Shown here: positions 58,501-64,000 of the stretch, piece after piece | Layout: the number at the start of each line of letters is the position of its first letter | How positions within the stretch are numbered: the first letter of the stretch is position 1 | The notes under the pieces: generated by a model | Seen by the model: the letters and a program-made list of their open reading frames with translations, nothing else | What the model was told of the DNA's origin: nothing | Databases searched by the model: none | Program-made: the position numbers and the translations under genes | From: Pedobacter sp. PACM 27299 | GTDB taxonomy: Bacteria; Bacteroidota; Bacteroidia; Sphingobacteriales; Sphingobacteriaceae | Assembly (NCBI RefSeq): GCF_001412655.1 | Contig: NZ_CP012996.1 | Location: 1-64,000 of the forward strand | Length of the DNA: 64,000 nt | Direction of reading: 5' to 3'

Positions 58501-61500
58501 TTTCGCCACCCAGATCTGATCTCCGGTAATGGATTTGTTCCAGGCATTCTTTAAATCTGTGAATCCATGTTCCCAGCTGCTGCCATCATTATTACCGGAT
58601 GCAGCGGCGGCATTGGCATATAAAACTGCAGCTGCAGGATTCACCAATAAAGTGTATTGCTTACTGCCCACCAATTCTCCGTCGGTTACACCGATCACAA
58701 AAATATAGGTTCCGGCAACCATTGGTCTGCCGGAAAGCGCACCATTTGGTTTAAGCAAAATTCCGGATGGTAAGGTTCCTGAAGTCACTTTCCAGGTCAA
58801 GGCATTTGTAGAACCCGTTACCGTTAATGGCACTTCCAATATGTCGCCGCGGCTATAAGCCGATAAGCTCAATGGCGCAATGATCAAACTGGCCGTCCCT
58901 TGATTTTCATAGGCCCCCATATCTACCGTTTCGTTGATTAAACGGGGATTTCCATCCAGATCTTTTACGGTAGAGATCTTCGCATTGTTTCCCATATCTA
59001 TGGCTGGAGATCCTCCTTTCAGGCGAAGATTATCCGCTGCTGGATTGACAAATAAAGGATCGCCGATCACGATGTTTGTACCGCCAGAATAACTGCCTTG
59101 AACAATACTCTGATCGATGGTTACGACTCCAGCAATCTGATCTGGAAGGTTTGCTCCATAAGTATTTCCCCAAAAAATACTGTTGTAAATGGTAACAGCT
59201 CCGCTGGTGCGGTATAAAGCACCACCACCTGCCGAAGCTCTGGCAATGCTGTTACCACTAAAAGTGACATTGATTAAACTGGCATTTGCAGCGGCATAGA
59301 TGGCTCCTCCATAAAAGGCCCCGGTAGACGTTACCTTATTCCTGCTAAAGATCACATTGTCTAATTTGGTTGCTCCTGCAAGGTAAAATGCACCGCCATG
59401 CTGCACAGATTCGTTGGCAATAAATGAAACGCGATCCAATACGGCATTCACGCTGCTGCTGTATAATGCGCCGCCCGCTCCAGTGGCAGTGTTTCTGATA
59501 AAGTTCACATCAGTCAACTCCAGCACTCCTGCGGCCGAATATAGGGCTCCACCTGTTAAGGCTGTATTTTCTATAAATGAGGTTTTAGAGATCTTAGAAG
59601 TCGCTCCTGAGGCATGGTAATAGGCACCACCCTGTGCATAAGTCGTTCCTTCCACCCTGTTGTTTTTAAATATCGTATTGCTCATATTTAAAATACCATA
59701 GTTGATCAGGGCACCAGCATAGGTACCAGTTCCTGCAGTCACCACATTGTTTTCAAAAGAAACACTGTCCAGATTTGCCGTAGCGTTACCAAGATATAAT
59801 CCCGCTGCCCTACCATAAGTGCCGGTGGTGGTATTGCCGATAAATTGAGTATTGGTGAGCGTAACCGCACCTCCAGTAACCATCATTCCTCCTCCGTAAA
59901 CAGCATTATTACCGGTAATGATCAGGTTGTTGAACACTGGATTTCCTAGACTGTTAAAGATCCCCGCACCATAATTATTTACGCCCAGGGAACTGCTGTT
60001 GCTCATTAATGTTTTTCCTCCGCTAATGGTAAATCCATCTAATAGCGTGGCATTACTGACCGCGATAGTATTGGAAACCACATGGTAACTGGCTACTCCC
60101 TGACTACCATCCAGGATCGTTTTATGACTGGTATGCAGCTCTGATATTTTCCTGTTTTCCAAGCTTACTTCTGTTCCGGCAAAGCCTCCGTAAATTTTCA
60201 CACCCTCCTTTAAATTGAAAGTAGAAGTGGCGAGTAATCCAGGACTGTAGCTTCCTTTAGCTACCCAAATCTGGTCGCCCGCAATGGCTTGAGTAATGGC
60301 TAGCTGTAAATCTGAATAAGCATTTACCCAGTCACTGCCATCTTTTTTTCCGGTTGCCTTTTCATCCGTAAACAGGTGCGTACTGGCTGCATTAACGATA
60401 TACGTATATTGTTTACTACCGAGAAACTGACCATCGGTTACCGAAAGAACAAAGGTGTAACTGCCTGCAAACATCGGTCTGCCCGTTAACCATCCTCCGG
60501 TACTTAGGGAAAGTCCCTGAGGCAATGCTCCCGAGGACACTGTCCAGGTTAATTTTCCTTCGCCTCCTGTTGCAGTGAATTGCTGGTTTAGAATGGTACC
60601 TCTGTTTATTGGGCTAAGTGTTGCTGGCAAAATACTCAGACTTGCTCCGCCCTGGTTTTCATAAGCACCCATATCTACCTGCCCATTGACCACCCTTTCA
60701 TTGATATCCAGATCCCTTGAAGTTCCTGTTGCGGCATTATCACCAGCATCTATGGCCGCTGATCCGGCTTTCACCCGGAGGTTATCATTTGCGGCATCTG
60801 TAAATAATGGGTTTCCTATGGAGATATTGGTTCCCGCAGCATAACCACCTTCTACGATGGAGTTAGCGATGGTTAAAGCGGTACCAGTTAACTGATCAGC
60901 TACATTCCCCCCGCGTTTATTGCCCCATAAAATACTATTATAGATTGCAGCTGTTCCCGATGCGGTCTTGAAAAAAGCTGCTCCGGTAGCTGTTGTGACA
61001 TGAACATAAGCGGTGGTATTGTTGCTGAAAGTAATGTTGGAAAGCGTAGATGTTCCTGAGGCATGGTACATTCCGGCACCATATCCACTGGTACTTACCC
61101 CGGTGATTGAATTTCTGCTGAAGATGACATTGTCTAACCTGACAATACCGGTATTGTAAAGTCCGGCACCATGCTGTACCCCGATATTGGCAATAAAGGA
61201 ACCTCGATTTAAGGTAAAATTTGTGGTGGTATGTACCCCGGCTCCTAAAGTATTGGCAGTATTGCCTTTAAAGGTTAAATCTTCTGCATCAATTACGCCA
61301 TTATTCAAGATTCCCCCACCAGTTGTTAAGGAACTATTATTTTGGAAATCCCCTTTCCTAATGGTTAACAAGCCTGTTCTATGGTATAAACCAGCACCAC
61401 CTCCGGTAGTTGCTTTATTGCGTAAAAACTGAACATCTTCCAGTTTTACCTCTGGAGAGTAATTGTACATCCCTCCGCCAATAATTGCCTCATTCTCGAT

Positions 61501-63315
61501 GAAAGTCAGCTTTCTAAAACTTGCCAGGGCATTCTGGTTGTAAAATCCACCCCCCTGAGCGTTACCACCAGACACGATGTTTTTTTCCATCCTGATGTTT
61601 TCAAATGTGGATGGGCCATTGTTAAAAATACCCCCTCCATAATGGTAGGCATTGTTATTTTTAATCCACAGGTTTCTGAACACGGCCGTTCCTGCATTGT
61701 TGTAAATTCCCCCTCCATAATAAGCCGGACCGGAGCTATTGATGGCTGTTCTTCCTCCGATGATGCTGAATCCATCTATGACCGTCGCCGCGGTTAAGGC
61801 CACCGCGTTATTGATGACGTGATAACTTTTTCCATTTCCATTCAGGATGGATTCATGAGTTCCGTATAACCCATTTGCATCTGCTACACGCTGTGTCAAG
61901 GCATCCTCAGTTCCAGCGAAGCCACCATACATTTTAACGCCTTCCTTAAGGGTAAATGTAGAAGTCAAGTCTGGTCCCGGGGAGTAATTCCCTTTGGCCA
62001 CCCAGATCTCGTCACCTGCTCCGGCTTGTGCCAGGGCAACCTGTAGATCTGTAATTGCATGGATCCAGCTATTTCCGGTCTTTGTTCCTGTTGCGGCTTC
62101 ACGTACGTATAAACGTGCTGGCGCCTGCTGTACCTCTATTGTATATTGTTTAGATCCAATCAAATTGCCATCTGAAGCAGCTACTGCAAAAGTATATCCA
62201 CCAATCACGGAAACCATTGCACGCCCATAGATTTTACCTGCAGGAGAGATAAAAAGCCCTGTAGGAAGATCTCCAGATAATAAGCTCCAGGTATAAGTCC
62301 CGCTGCCACCAGTGGCTTGTAACTGGATGTTCTGCTCTTCACCACGGACCAGTACCGGCAAAGTGGCTGGTGTAATTTTTAACGAAGCACCGCCTTGATT
62401 TTCATAAGCTCCCTGATCAACAGTAGTATTATAAAAACGTGGATTTCCTTCAATATCTTTTGTAGTCGTGGTATAAGCATTATTTCCTTTATCGATGGCC
62501 AATGAGCCGTTTTTCAGACTCAGGTCGTCGGTTGCGGCATTTGAGAATAGTGGGTCTCCTACTAAAATAGCCGTTCCTGCTGCATAATCATCCTGCACGG
62601 TACTATTCGCAATGGTAATCCCTGCATTCAATTGATCAGCAACTCCAGCCGCTTTGGCATTTCCCCAGAAAATACTGTTGTACACTTTTACAGTACCCGC
62701 AGCTCTGAATAATCCTGCTCCGGCACTGGCAGCCACCGAAGCGACAGTATTATTGCTGAAAGTAGCATTGCTCATGTTTAATGTACCGCTGCCAATGTAT
62801 ACCCCTCCACCGGTAGCAGCTGTTCCTGTTCCTTTATTACGACTAAACACCACATTGTTCATGTTATTCGTGACCGTTCCATAAAAACCTGCACCGCTTT
62901 GAACGGCAGTATTGCCAAGGAAGGATACCCGGTCCAAGTCTATGGTACCTACGTTATTTACCGCTCCCCCATAAGTTACCGCAGCATTTTCTCTGAAAAC
63001 AGCATCTGTAATCGTGGCTGAACCCGCGTTATAAATTGCGCCTGAGCTTGCGTCTGATCTGTTGTTGATAAATTCGGCATTGCTAATCGTGAACCCGGTT
63101 CCTGCGGAATTATTAAATATGGCCCCTGCATAAGTATTGCCGAGGTTGTTTTCAAACACCGCTTTATTGATAGAAACATTCGCTGCGGAAGTAAAAATCG
63201 CCCCGCCATAATTTGCCTGGTTTCCTCTGAAAACCACATTATTCAGCACTAGATTTGCCCCTGTATTATAGAGCCCGGCACCATAACGATTACCTGTGAG
63301 CAGGATGTTATCTTC
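43513..63315 (-). CDS. giant multi-domain surface protein, main part (beta-helix modules, Ig-like repeats, MBG, InlB-type, FN3-like)
   Basis: Downstream of the frameshift the frame stays open to the stop at 43513, about 6600 residues with no other interruption. A GTG at 63249 is only a nominal start: the reading continues back to the break in sequence that matches the repeats. From N to C terminus there are eight further complete modules of right-handed beta-helix (FxxN and GGA(I/G)(Y/F) coils, Pmp-like). Each opens with DEIWVAKGxY and YGGFAGTE, ends with a choice-of-anchor-Q-like stretch (AIDxGxN, DLxGxPR, GAYE), and is followed by a putative-Ig domain (SGxLPxGLxL, GxPxxxGxYTF). Then follow about 15 group-4-type Ig-like domains, an MBG-like region, an InlB-type repeat and a terminal FN3-like segment (GICWSTVPNPTLADAKV). 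I see no T9SS C-terminal domain. Likely an adhesin or surface fibre; no catalytic motif found. Confidence 0.85.
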   Translation of the reverse strand, partial: EDNILLTGNRYGAGLYNTGANLVLNNVVFRGNQANYGGAIFTSAANVSINKAVFENNLGNTYAGAIFNNSAGTGFTISNAEFINNRSDASSGAIYNAGSATITDAVFRENAAVTYGGAVNNVGTIDLDRVSFLGNTAVQSGAGFYGTVTNNMNNVVFSRNKGTGTAATGGGVYIGSGTLNMSNATFSNNTVASVAASAGAGLFRAAGTVKVYNSIFWGNAKAAGVADQLNAGITIANSTVQDDYAAGTAILVGDPLFSNAATDDLSLKNGSLAIDKGNNAYTTTTKDIEGNPRFYNTTVDQGAYENQGGASLKITPATLPVLVRGEEQNIQLQATGGSGTYTWSLLSGDLPTGLFISPAGKIYGRAMVSVIGGYTFAVAASDGNLIGSKQYTIEVQQAPARLYVREAATGTKTGNSWIHAITDLQVALAQAGAGDEIWVAKGNYSPGPDLTSTFTLKEGVKMYGGFAGTEDALTQRVADANGLYGTHESILNGNGKSYHVINNAVALTAATVIDGFSIIGGRTAINSSGPAYYGGGIYNNAGTAVFRNLWIKNNNAYHYGGGIFNNGPSTFENIRMEKNIVSGGNAQGGGFYNQNALASFRKLTFIENEAIIGGGMYNYSPEVKLEDVQFLRNKATTGGGAGLYHRTGLLTIRKGDFQNNSSLTTGGGILNNGVIDAEDLTFKGNTANTLGAGVHTTTNFTLNRGSFIANIGVQHGAGLYNTGIVRLDNVIFSRNSITGVSTSGYGAGMYHASGTSTLSNITFSNNTTAYVHVTTATGAAFFKTASGTAAIYNSILWGNKRGGNVADQLTGTALTIANSIVEGGYAAGTNISIGNPLFTDAANDNLRVKAGSAAIDAGDNAATGTSRDLDINERVVNGQVDMGAYENQGGASLSILPATLSPINRGTILNQQFTATGGEGKLTWTVSSGALPQGLSLSTGGWLTGRPMFAGSYTFVLSVTDGQFLGSKQYTYIVNAASTHLFTDEKATGKKDGSDWVNAYSDLQLAITQAIAGDQIWVAKGSYSPGLLATSTFNLKEGVKIYGGFAGTEVSLENRKISELHTSHKTILDGSQGVASYHVVSNTIAVSNATLLDGFTISGGKTLMSNSSSLGVNNYGAGIFNSLGNPVFNNLIITGNNAVYGGGMMVTGGAVTLTNTQFIGNTTTGTYGRAAGLYLGNATANLDSVSFENNVVTAGTGTYAGALINYGILNMSNTIFKNNRVEGTTYAQGGAYYHASGATSKISKTSFIENTALTGGALYSAAGVLELTDVNFIRNTATGAGGALYSSSVNAVLDRVSFIANESVQHGGAFYLAGATKLDNVIFSRNKVTSTGAFYGGAIYAAANASLINVTFSGNSIARASAGGGALYRTSGAVTIYNSIFWGNTYGANLPDQIAGVVTIDQSIVQGSYSGGTNIVIGDPLFVNPAADNLRLKGGSPAIDMGNNAKISTVKDLDGNPRLINETVDMGAYENQGTASLIIAPLSLSAYSRGDILEVPLTVTGSTNALTWKVTSGTLPSGILLKPNGALSGRPMVAGTYIFVIGVTDGELVGSKQYTLLVNPAAAVLYANAAAASGNNDGSSWEHGFTDLKNAWNKSITGDQIWVAKGNYSPGPLATDWFTMKEGVKVYGGFAGTEKTIQERAANTIHTDNQSTLDGSKGVASRHVIFNNLALTTATVLDGFTVSGGQTLAGGDTDNHRGGGIYNYATVKAIFNNLQIINNKADRGAGIYNQGPAVFTGILFQDNEASAYGGGMYNLNASITLVNATFKGNTAKLYAGGFAHNGGLINVFNSSFMNNSAGQQAGGMYHVSGTATLENVVFSRNAVTTAGAYYGGGLFVAAAATLNNVTFSGNRIAFTHATTMGGAGLYRSAGVINVNNSVFWGNKRGNDLPDQLNAGIVVYHSLVQGGYAAGTNVLIGDPLFQQAEADNLQLKGGSPGIDAGDNAKNTSTTDLSGNARVVNDQIDLGAYENQGGSGLKILPASFNPFLRGINPKIQMTATGGSGNYTWIVQSGSLPVGLTLTPEGLITGVPTLIGSYTFVAAATDGQLIGSKQYTVSVTGGPVRLFVHEAATGGNNGSNWANAFTDLQPALAQTSAGDEIWVAKGSYSAGPTASSYFILKEGVKIYGGFAGTESLLAERDSTAMRNANETILEGNKGTASYHVVYNTAALTEATILEGFSIQGGRAATTYSSSSNANYYGGGIYNTAGSAVFRNLWIKNNIATYGAGLFHQGTASYTNITFSNNEAKGAYARGSAVYNGAGFKLQKGVFDNNKITESTSYTGYGAGIFNVGALELNEVKFLNNTINSGQGGAIYSGSGAAVKIKEVEFIGNKASSGAALFFANGISDLSQVIFKDNASTTTAGAIYSAGTMVLNRISFTGNTSVQHGAAIWSSGTLKIDNTIFSRNKIYSTAAYYGGAIYVGSGTTNINNVSFSGNSIGYVNASATLSYGGALFRSSGTVNVHNSIFWNNKRGNNVADQLNAGIIIGNAIVQNGYTAGTDIKIGDPMFEEPLTDNLRLKGGSLAINVGDNNWQTFDKDLAGNPRLVNEVVDLGAYEHDGAGQLLISPGLIPDLSRGAFLDLQLTYTGTTSPVTWSFQGGKLPTGLVFLPDGKLRGTPTLVGSYTFVIGAGDGTIAGNKQYTVNIKEGPVRLFVHQTATGDNNGSNWQHAFTDLQAAMAQVKAGDEIWVAKGSYSTGITASSFFTLKEGVKIYGGFAGTETLITDRVSNDIATVNETILDGSKGVPSYHVVYNIAALTSATILDGFSIQGGAAATTYSSSSNANYYGGGIYNTAGTAIFRNLWIKNNIATYGAGLYHSGDAEYTNIRFTNNIAKGSYARGAAVYNTRGFALTKGLFEGNSIIESASYTGYGAAIFNTGLLELEDVKFLNNTLANGQGGAIYSNSGAGIKISRAEFTGNKASTGGALFIANGFPEITDAIFKGNSAIGTGGAMYVAGTPVLNRVSFIENTSGQHGAAIWSTGSIRIDNSIFSRNKVTSTAAYYGGAMFVNSGEALINNVTFSNNSINYINSSATVNYGGALFRNSGTVTLHNSILWGNKRGNNVMDQLNAGIIAGSTLIQNNYLTGEDIKFGDPMFEDAAADNLRLKGGSLAIDAGKNSWQAFDKDLDGKPRLVNDLIDLGAYENEGGQSLMLNPVTIAPLKRGAYAAIQFTTTGTTLPVTWLLQGGKLPTGLIFLPEGKLQGTPTVVGSYTFVIGATDGTMSGNRQYTVNILNGSGKLFVRQTAAGENNGSDWANAFTDLQPALAQTSAGDTVWVAKGTYSPGLLNTSFFTLKEGVKIYGGFAGTEILLADRDSAAVRGLNETILDGSQGKSSFHVVYNVAALTNATVLDGFSIQGGNAGTSYNSYYYNGNYYGAGLYNSAGAAVFNHLWIKNNIASYGGGLYHSGNATYSNIIFSNNRTTGQYARGSAVYNAGGFKLKGGVFENNKIIESASYPGYGSALFNAGLGELIDVRFDNNTITNGQGGAIYSNSGAVLTITNASFTANKATTGGAVFIANGAPVFTNVSFKNNSAAGSGGAIYASGTLSLNRTSFTNNAAVLHGGAIWSNSTFKLDNSTFSRNSVTSTAGNYGGAIFIYSGTATLTNNTFSNNSINYFKAGTVNYGGAIFRNAGTVTLNNSVLWGNTRGSATPDQLNLNVKVTNSLIQGGYAAGANIIDAEPMYVNAAADDLSLTGCSPAVNTGENTLVLAGGKDLPGSERIKSEWVDMGALEYQQEVIEVRPATMPQGNRGEGISVQLQGITGSGTTGGTGNYTYQVISGKLPDGLSMTPAGLISGNPIVIGKYTFVVKATDGNLCGHRMYNMEIVAGSGVVRILVNQAAIGGQDNGSTWNNAYLDLQNALKVSIAGDEIWVAKGTYSPGPLITSTFQLKEGVKIYGGFAATESLLSERDTLNTRILNQTILDGKNINRHVVFNNKVLTKATVLDGFTITGGRTVVGGSSGEPYIGAGIYNVQGAMIFKDLWIKNNNSSSYGAGMYNTAAAVFSKITFENNTISPSSYAYGGGLYNSGAAVMNHIEFIGNTANSGGGLFHATAALVLNDVLFKENKAVLTGGGFYAYNGKITLDRARFTGNNSVQHGAGLYQYSAVLTLNNAAFSRNKVTGNAAYFGGGLYQYTSTSNLNNVTFSNNSIAYVNAAVTKYGGGIYRNAGTLNLQNSILWGNTRGNNVADELNLNVKVSNALIRGGYLAGKTVIDANPMFNLADPDDLSLSDCSPAINMGDNVFAAGLTKDMNGKTRIMADAVDLGAYENQQSRIMVGPAALPEGIRGQRYTQQIIASGGSGTYTYAISYGKLPDGLLMNKSGQITGRPINSGTYTFNVTANDGTLCGNRLYTVDVRPGIGGVRIYVNQAATGMDNGADWTNGFLDLQKGLSSALAGDTVWVAKGKYIPGLKVTDYYTLKENVKLFGGFAGTENEFSERDPETISTTNETILSGEKRSYHVLYNRVALTNATIVDGFSIVGGKTATGSNSSNEAYYGAGIYNALGKIIFRNLWIKDNVAYNYGGGVFNSGAAEFSNITLENNTVGPGGYAYGGGMYNSAVISLKDVKFIGNKGSYGAGLYNITSAITMDKVSFKDNAATIYGGALYNASNGKPTINNAKFIGNTAVQHGGAIYQTSGTLNINNAVFSRNRVISTGGYYGGALYHYNGITNLVNTSIANNSIAYANTSAANQYGGGVYRYTGTLNIYNTILWGNKRGNKVADQLNTGIFVANSTIENGYKTGTLILNKDPQFNNPEGDELSLSPCSPSINMGDNSKINGITQDLAGAPRVQHNTVDIGAYEFQGLYLENAEQQLPEADQWSSYGHQIALATAGNYTFTLAQGLLPDGMTLSPAGLISGEATEAGEYEFILSVAGDKVCGSLKIKMKVNTREPYIIEVLKPYPIPVKIDTGTPFDQLHLVPQVEVVMSDKSKVKFPVTWLPGDYNGNAEGLYTLIGNITVPKPEMNRNHLTATAKVVVIDPVFPYIIALEELPPVYVLSGTPFSEVLPFLPKQVRVTYDDRVTTDMLTLIWKPGAYDLKSGVYRLYADLVLKEEHANPAEFEASVDVYAQQNIIEIEPLADITVPLNTPAANLPLQSSIRVTYHDQTTGFLSVIWNKATYIPNKGGEYDLKGDLQLKPLTSNSKRLSANQQVIIRKNIISVLPVAGVSTPYATAFDDVVELPQTIKARFDDGTTDTVGVEWKPGKYNPLVSADYNLLGKLLHNERIDNAGNLEAKIVLTVLPKPKNIVSIAYPDSVYVAFGTKLNAIEALKVAIPVTYDDHSTGSLNMTWDTEGYDPLKPGNYTFDGDPILIPGVANKDVRSTSITIILGKKEVISVTNPALINVKYGTETDEIGLPDEVKVTYNDQSIGTEGVLWSSATYNRFQEGTYTFKGEIVIHDQIENPNLRYAEVLVNVGPKPLKVLTAAADSVGIPFGTTFTAAKLLFPKKALVTYDNGTSGSLNVTWMEGDYLADEPGAFPLVGELETPEGFINPDSVKASLKVNIGKRIIKSYLAPDPLTVFFGTDANTLILPDALIAEFVDGGRQDLGVTWNLTMYNGSLAAKYNVTGEFILPDDIENSKGIIPKIEITVLPRAKEIVSLKADTIEVAYGTKLETLVFPATRNAKLDDGTNQEISVMNLSFESLDYDGTAAGTYLFEGDLVLPQGIQNPGNLPAQVWVKVGRKAILKIAAVAPLTVPYGTAFNALTLPESVKVTYNDQSEDLLSVDWAKGNYDEKITNTYILPGTMVVPTEIDNPNSLQPTISVTVAEKIRTLVSIAADTIQVANGTALSALGLPAKVTGLFDDGATEMLGISSWENTDYNPLETGTYGFITKVIMPLNTENPDDVMALMEVKVAPRFVVAVAAVPDMIVPHGTSFTNLALPPTVNVTYNNQQIEPLSVLWDAGNFEGNIAGNYLLNGTLLPDSPEENKDNKTAAIKITVQIPLLMINAVTVTTPVHFPLGTSKATVMAQLGTSLPVTYTTGATGLAGLTWESADFIEDEVGTFNFTGILDPADGASNPTDITAKIQVIIDQKNIISVEESKALVDVYGKLFSALELPLSVRVTYDDQSTEDLPVLWEESAYQSNLLQQQTINGEVQLTNDVRNTLDLKAKIKITLQKDIDSVAVIAPITVAYGTPFAGLGLPGRVEVIYNDGSKENLIVTWDAVSYAAAPIGELLMIGNLTLSPSTFNTTLQTAQVMIRIQKAAQTLNFAVITNKQYGDNPFQLKATVTSGLPITFELLEGQLDITGDLATIEGAGTVLIKAVQAGNAFYEKVEEEQSFLISKALLTVYGDTLKRFFGHENPSFTYQMKGFKYGETELSLRAAAKLEGEPLTNTTVGTASPTGVYPVLFLVGDLKAANYDFAFVNGSLEISRLYHTITWISNGGSAIASQVLEDQSTITAAVSTKTGSTFYAWYSDQNMETVFNFDLPITASVTLYADWKLNPLPASGGISMKMVADYMLAIGEISETERKVPFSLSWLNGKSHLADQEAPFKLTEWYGYAPFKKPLLKTVPVTAKSSTAVLSGLTLITDGESVISESGICWSTVPNPTLADAKVIAGADSSVINLEGLSTGIPYYLKAYAINKLGVAYGNELAFLIKEDGQIEIVKK
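44745..48669 (-). repeat. array of about 15 group-4-type Ig-like domains in the giant protein
   Basis: Each unit of about 85 residues follows I(I/V)xxxxxxxxxVxxGTxxxxLxLPxxVxVTYxDxxxxxLxVxWxxxxYxxxxxGxYxxxGxLxxP. I counted 15, from IIEVLKPYPIPV to DIDSVAVIAPITV. The units are diverged in DNA, so the array is older than the beta-helix duplication. The likely role is a stalk close to the cell or matrix. Confidence 0.75.
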
Positions 63316-63840
63316 AAAAGGACATTGTCTATTTTTGTTCCTGGGGCAAGGTTATAAAAGCCTGCTCCATATTGAGCCCCTTTATTCTTTTTAATGATCA
63401 GGTTCCTGAAAGTTCCGTTCGCTGCTGCCGCAAGGTGGTTAATACCCGCTCCGGAAGCATTGGTATATCCTCCCGAAATGGTAAAACCATCCAGTAAGGT
63501 TTCTACCCCTAAAAATGTCGTGTTGTTAACTACACGGCGGTTGAAATCGTTTCCGCTCAATTCGGTCTCGTGAAGGGTAAACTTACCATTTGCATCAGTA
63601 ACACGCCCTGTGGTACTCGTTTCTGTGCCCGCAAATCCACCGTACATCTTTACTCCGGAAACCATATAAAACGAAGAATCCAGCTCTGCAACAGGGAGGT
63701 ATTTTCCCTTAGCCACCCAAATCTCATCCCCATCTTTTGCGAGTGTCAATGCGCTTTGCAACTTGACGAAACCATTTTTCCAATCTACTCCATTATTAAT
63801 TCCTGTAGCAGTCAGGTTTACATGTAACCTCGTGGCTCCT
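48935..63840 (-). repeat. nine tandem beta-helix + putative-Ig modules of about 1.5-1.8 kb
   Basis: Module starts (the (L/V)xVxxxATGxxNGxxW motif) fall near 63835, 62120, 60390, 58640, 57140, 55380, 53620, 51840 and 50255. The spacing is about 1.5-1.8 kb, with those starting near 58640 and 51840 shorter. The modules starting near 57140, 55380 and 53620 are closest to one another; the first two share the identical YSSSSNANYYGGGIYNTAG. This implies recent duplication in the middle of the array. More modules may lie beyond the right edge. Confidence 0.85.
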
Positions 63841-64000
63841 GGATTAACAATGATGTTATATTGTCTGGTTCCAACTTTAGTTCCCTGAACCGCACGCAAT
63901 ACAAAAATGTAGTTCCCGGCGATCATCGGAATTCCGCTGATCACACCTGTTTGCGTATTTAATGTCAATCCTAAAGGCAGTGCTCCTGTGAATAATGACC
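63249..64000 (-). CDS. upstream part of the giant surface protein, cut by window edge and by a frameshift
   Basis: The frame is open from the right edge (TGALPLGLTLNTQTGVISG, a putative-Ig end) and stops at a TAG at 63249-63251. It encodes one more module start: VNLTATGINNGVDWKNGF, DEIWVAKGKY, MYGGFAGTE, LLDGFTISGGYTN, FRNLIIKKNKGAQYGAGFYN. After DNVL the frame turns to unrelated sequence (LKITSCSQ...), while the neighbouring frame continues FEDNILLTGNRYGAGLYN, as expected for the repeat. The true N-terminus with the signal peptide is outside the window. Unless the break is a sequencing error, the protein is split. Confidence 0.85.
   Translation of the reverse strand, partial: SLFTGALPLGLTLNTQTGVISGIPMIAGNYIFVLRAVQGTKVGTRQYNIIVNPGATRLHVNLTATGINNGVDWKNGFVKLQSALTLAKDGDEIWVAKGKYLPVAELDSSFYMVSGVKMYGGFAGTETSTTGRVTDANGKFTLHETELSGNDFNRRVVNNTTFLGVETLLDGFTISGGYTNASGAGINHLAAAANGTFRNLIIKKNKGAQYGAGFYNLAPGTKIDNVLLKITSCSQVIVMVPGSIIQGQI
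63316..63319 (-). other. apparent one-base deletion (frameshift) in an A-run
   Basis: The plus strand reads TTCAAAAGGAC with four A. A fifth A would give codons for VLFEDN and restore one continuous frame through the beta-helix module. The repeats in the same protein (for example GILFQDNEAS, ITFENNT) show what is expected. Homopolymer miscounting in sequencing, a real mutation or phase-variable slippage are all possible. Confidence 0.85.

Noticed and set aside
63249..63315. Two separate adjacent surface-protein genes
   Set aside because: Repeat consensus continues across the break in another frame, so this is one gene with a frameshift.
48935..63840. CRISPR-like or noncoding repeat array
   Set aside because: The repeats are long (1.5-1.8 kb), diverged, and keep one reading frame with conserved protein motifs.

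Overview
The window looks like chromosomal DNA of a Sphingobacteriaceae-type Bacteroidota, most likely Pedobacter or a close relative. The evidence is several SusC/SusD (RagA/RagB) outer-membrane pairs, a gldH-ricT-holB cluster, a DUF6266 protein, many Cys-anchored lipoproteins, AT-rich leaders without strong Shine-Dalgarno sites, and a few matches to the Bacteroidota -7 promoter motif TAnnTTTG. I see no tRNA, rRNA, CRISPR array, insertion sequence or integrase. The genus is inferred from protein character only.

Region 1 (1-18.2 kb, all minus strand) holds one SusC-type TonB-dependent transporter cut by the left edge and three complete SusC-SusD pairs (7689-3177, 12720-7990, 18162-13506). Each complete pair has its own upstream leader and ends in an intrinsic terminator. 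All four susC genes share an almost identical signal peptide, and three share an exact 15-nt leader element. No glycoside hydrolase, sulfatase or sigma/anti-sigma regulator accompanies them. The nearest enzyme is a secreted M14 metallopeptidase (21082-18581), so peptide uptake is a reasonable but unproven guess.

Region 2 (21-41 kb) is mostly housekeeping: murF, an orphan DUF6266 gene, holB-ricT-gldH, ruvX, an O-methyltransferase, two tandem LysM/glucosaminidase hydrolases, small envelope proteins, ffh, comM/yifB, an LpoB-type lipoprotein operon, a membrane-anchored thioredoxin-like protein and an S9A oligopeptidase. Several genes act on peptidoglycan: murF makes the precursor, the two glucosaminidases cut it, and LpoB-like proteins may tune synthesis.

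Region 3 (41-64 kb, minus strand) is dominated by one giant surface-protein gene of more than 20 kb that runs off the right edge. From N to C terminus, the visible part has at least nine modules of a right-handed beta-helix (GGAI/FxxN, Pmp-like), each closing with a choice-of-anchor-Q-like segment and a putative-Ig domain. These are followed by about 15 group-4-type Ig-like repeats, an MBG-like region, an InlB-type repeat and a terminal FN3-like segment. An apparent one-base deletion in an A-run at 63316-63319 splits the frame. Two secreted proteins follow in the same direction: one with tail-fibre-like sequence and one ending in an S74/endosialidase-chaperone domain and coiled coil. They share an N-terminal module. 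This trio, read as a giant adhesin plus fibre-like partners, is the best candidate for an undescribed system here.
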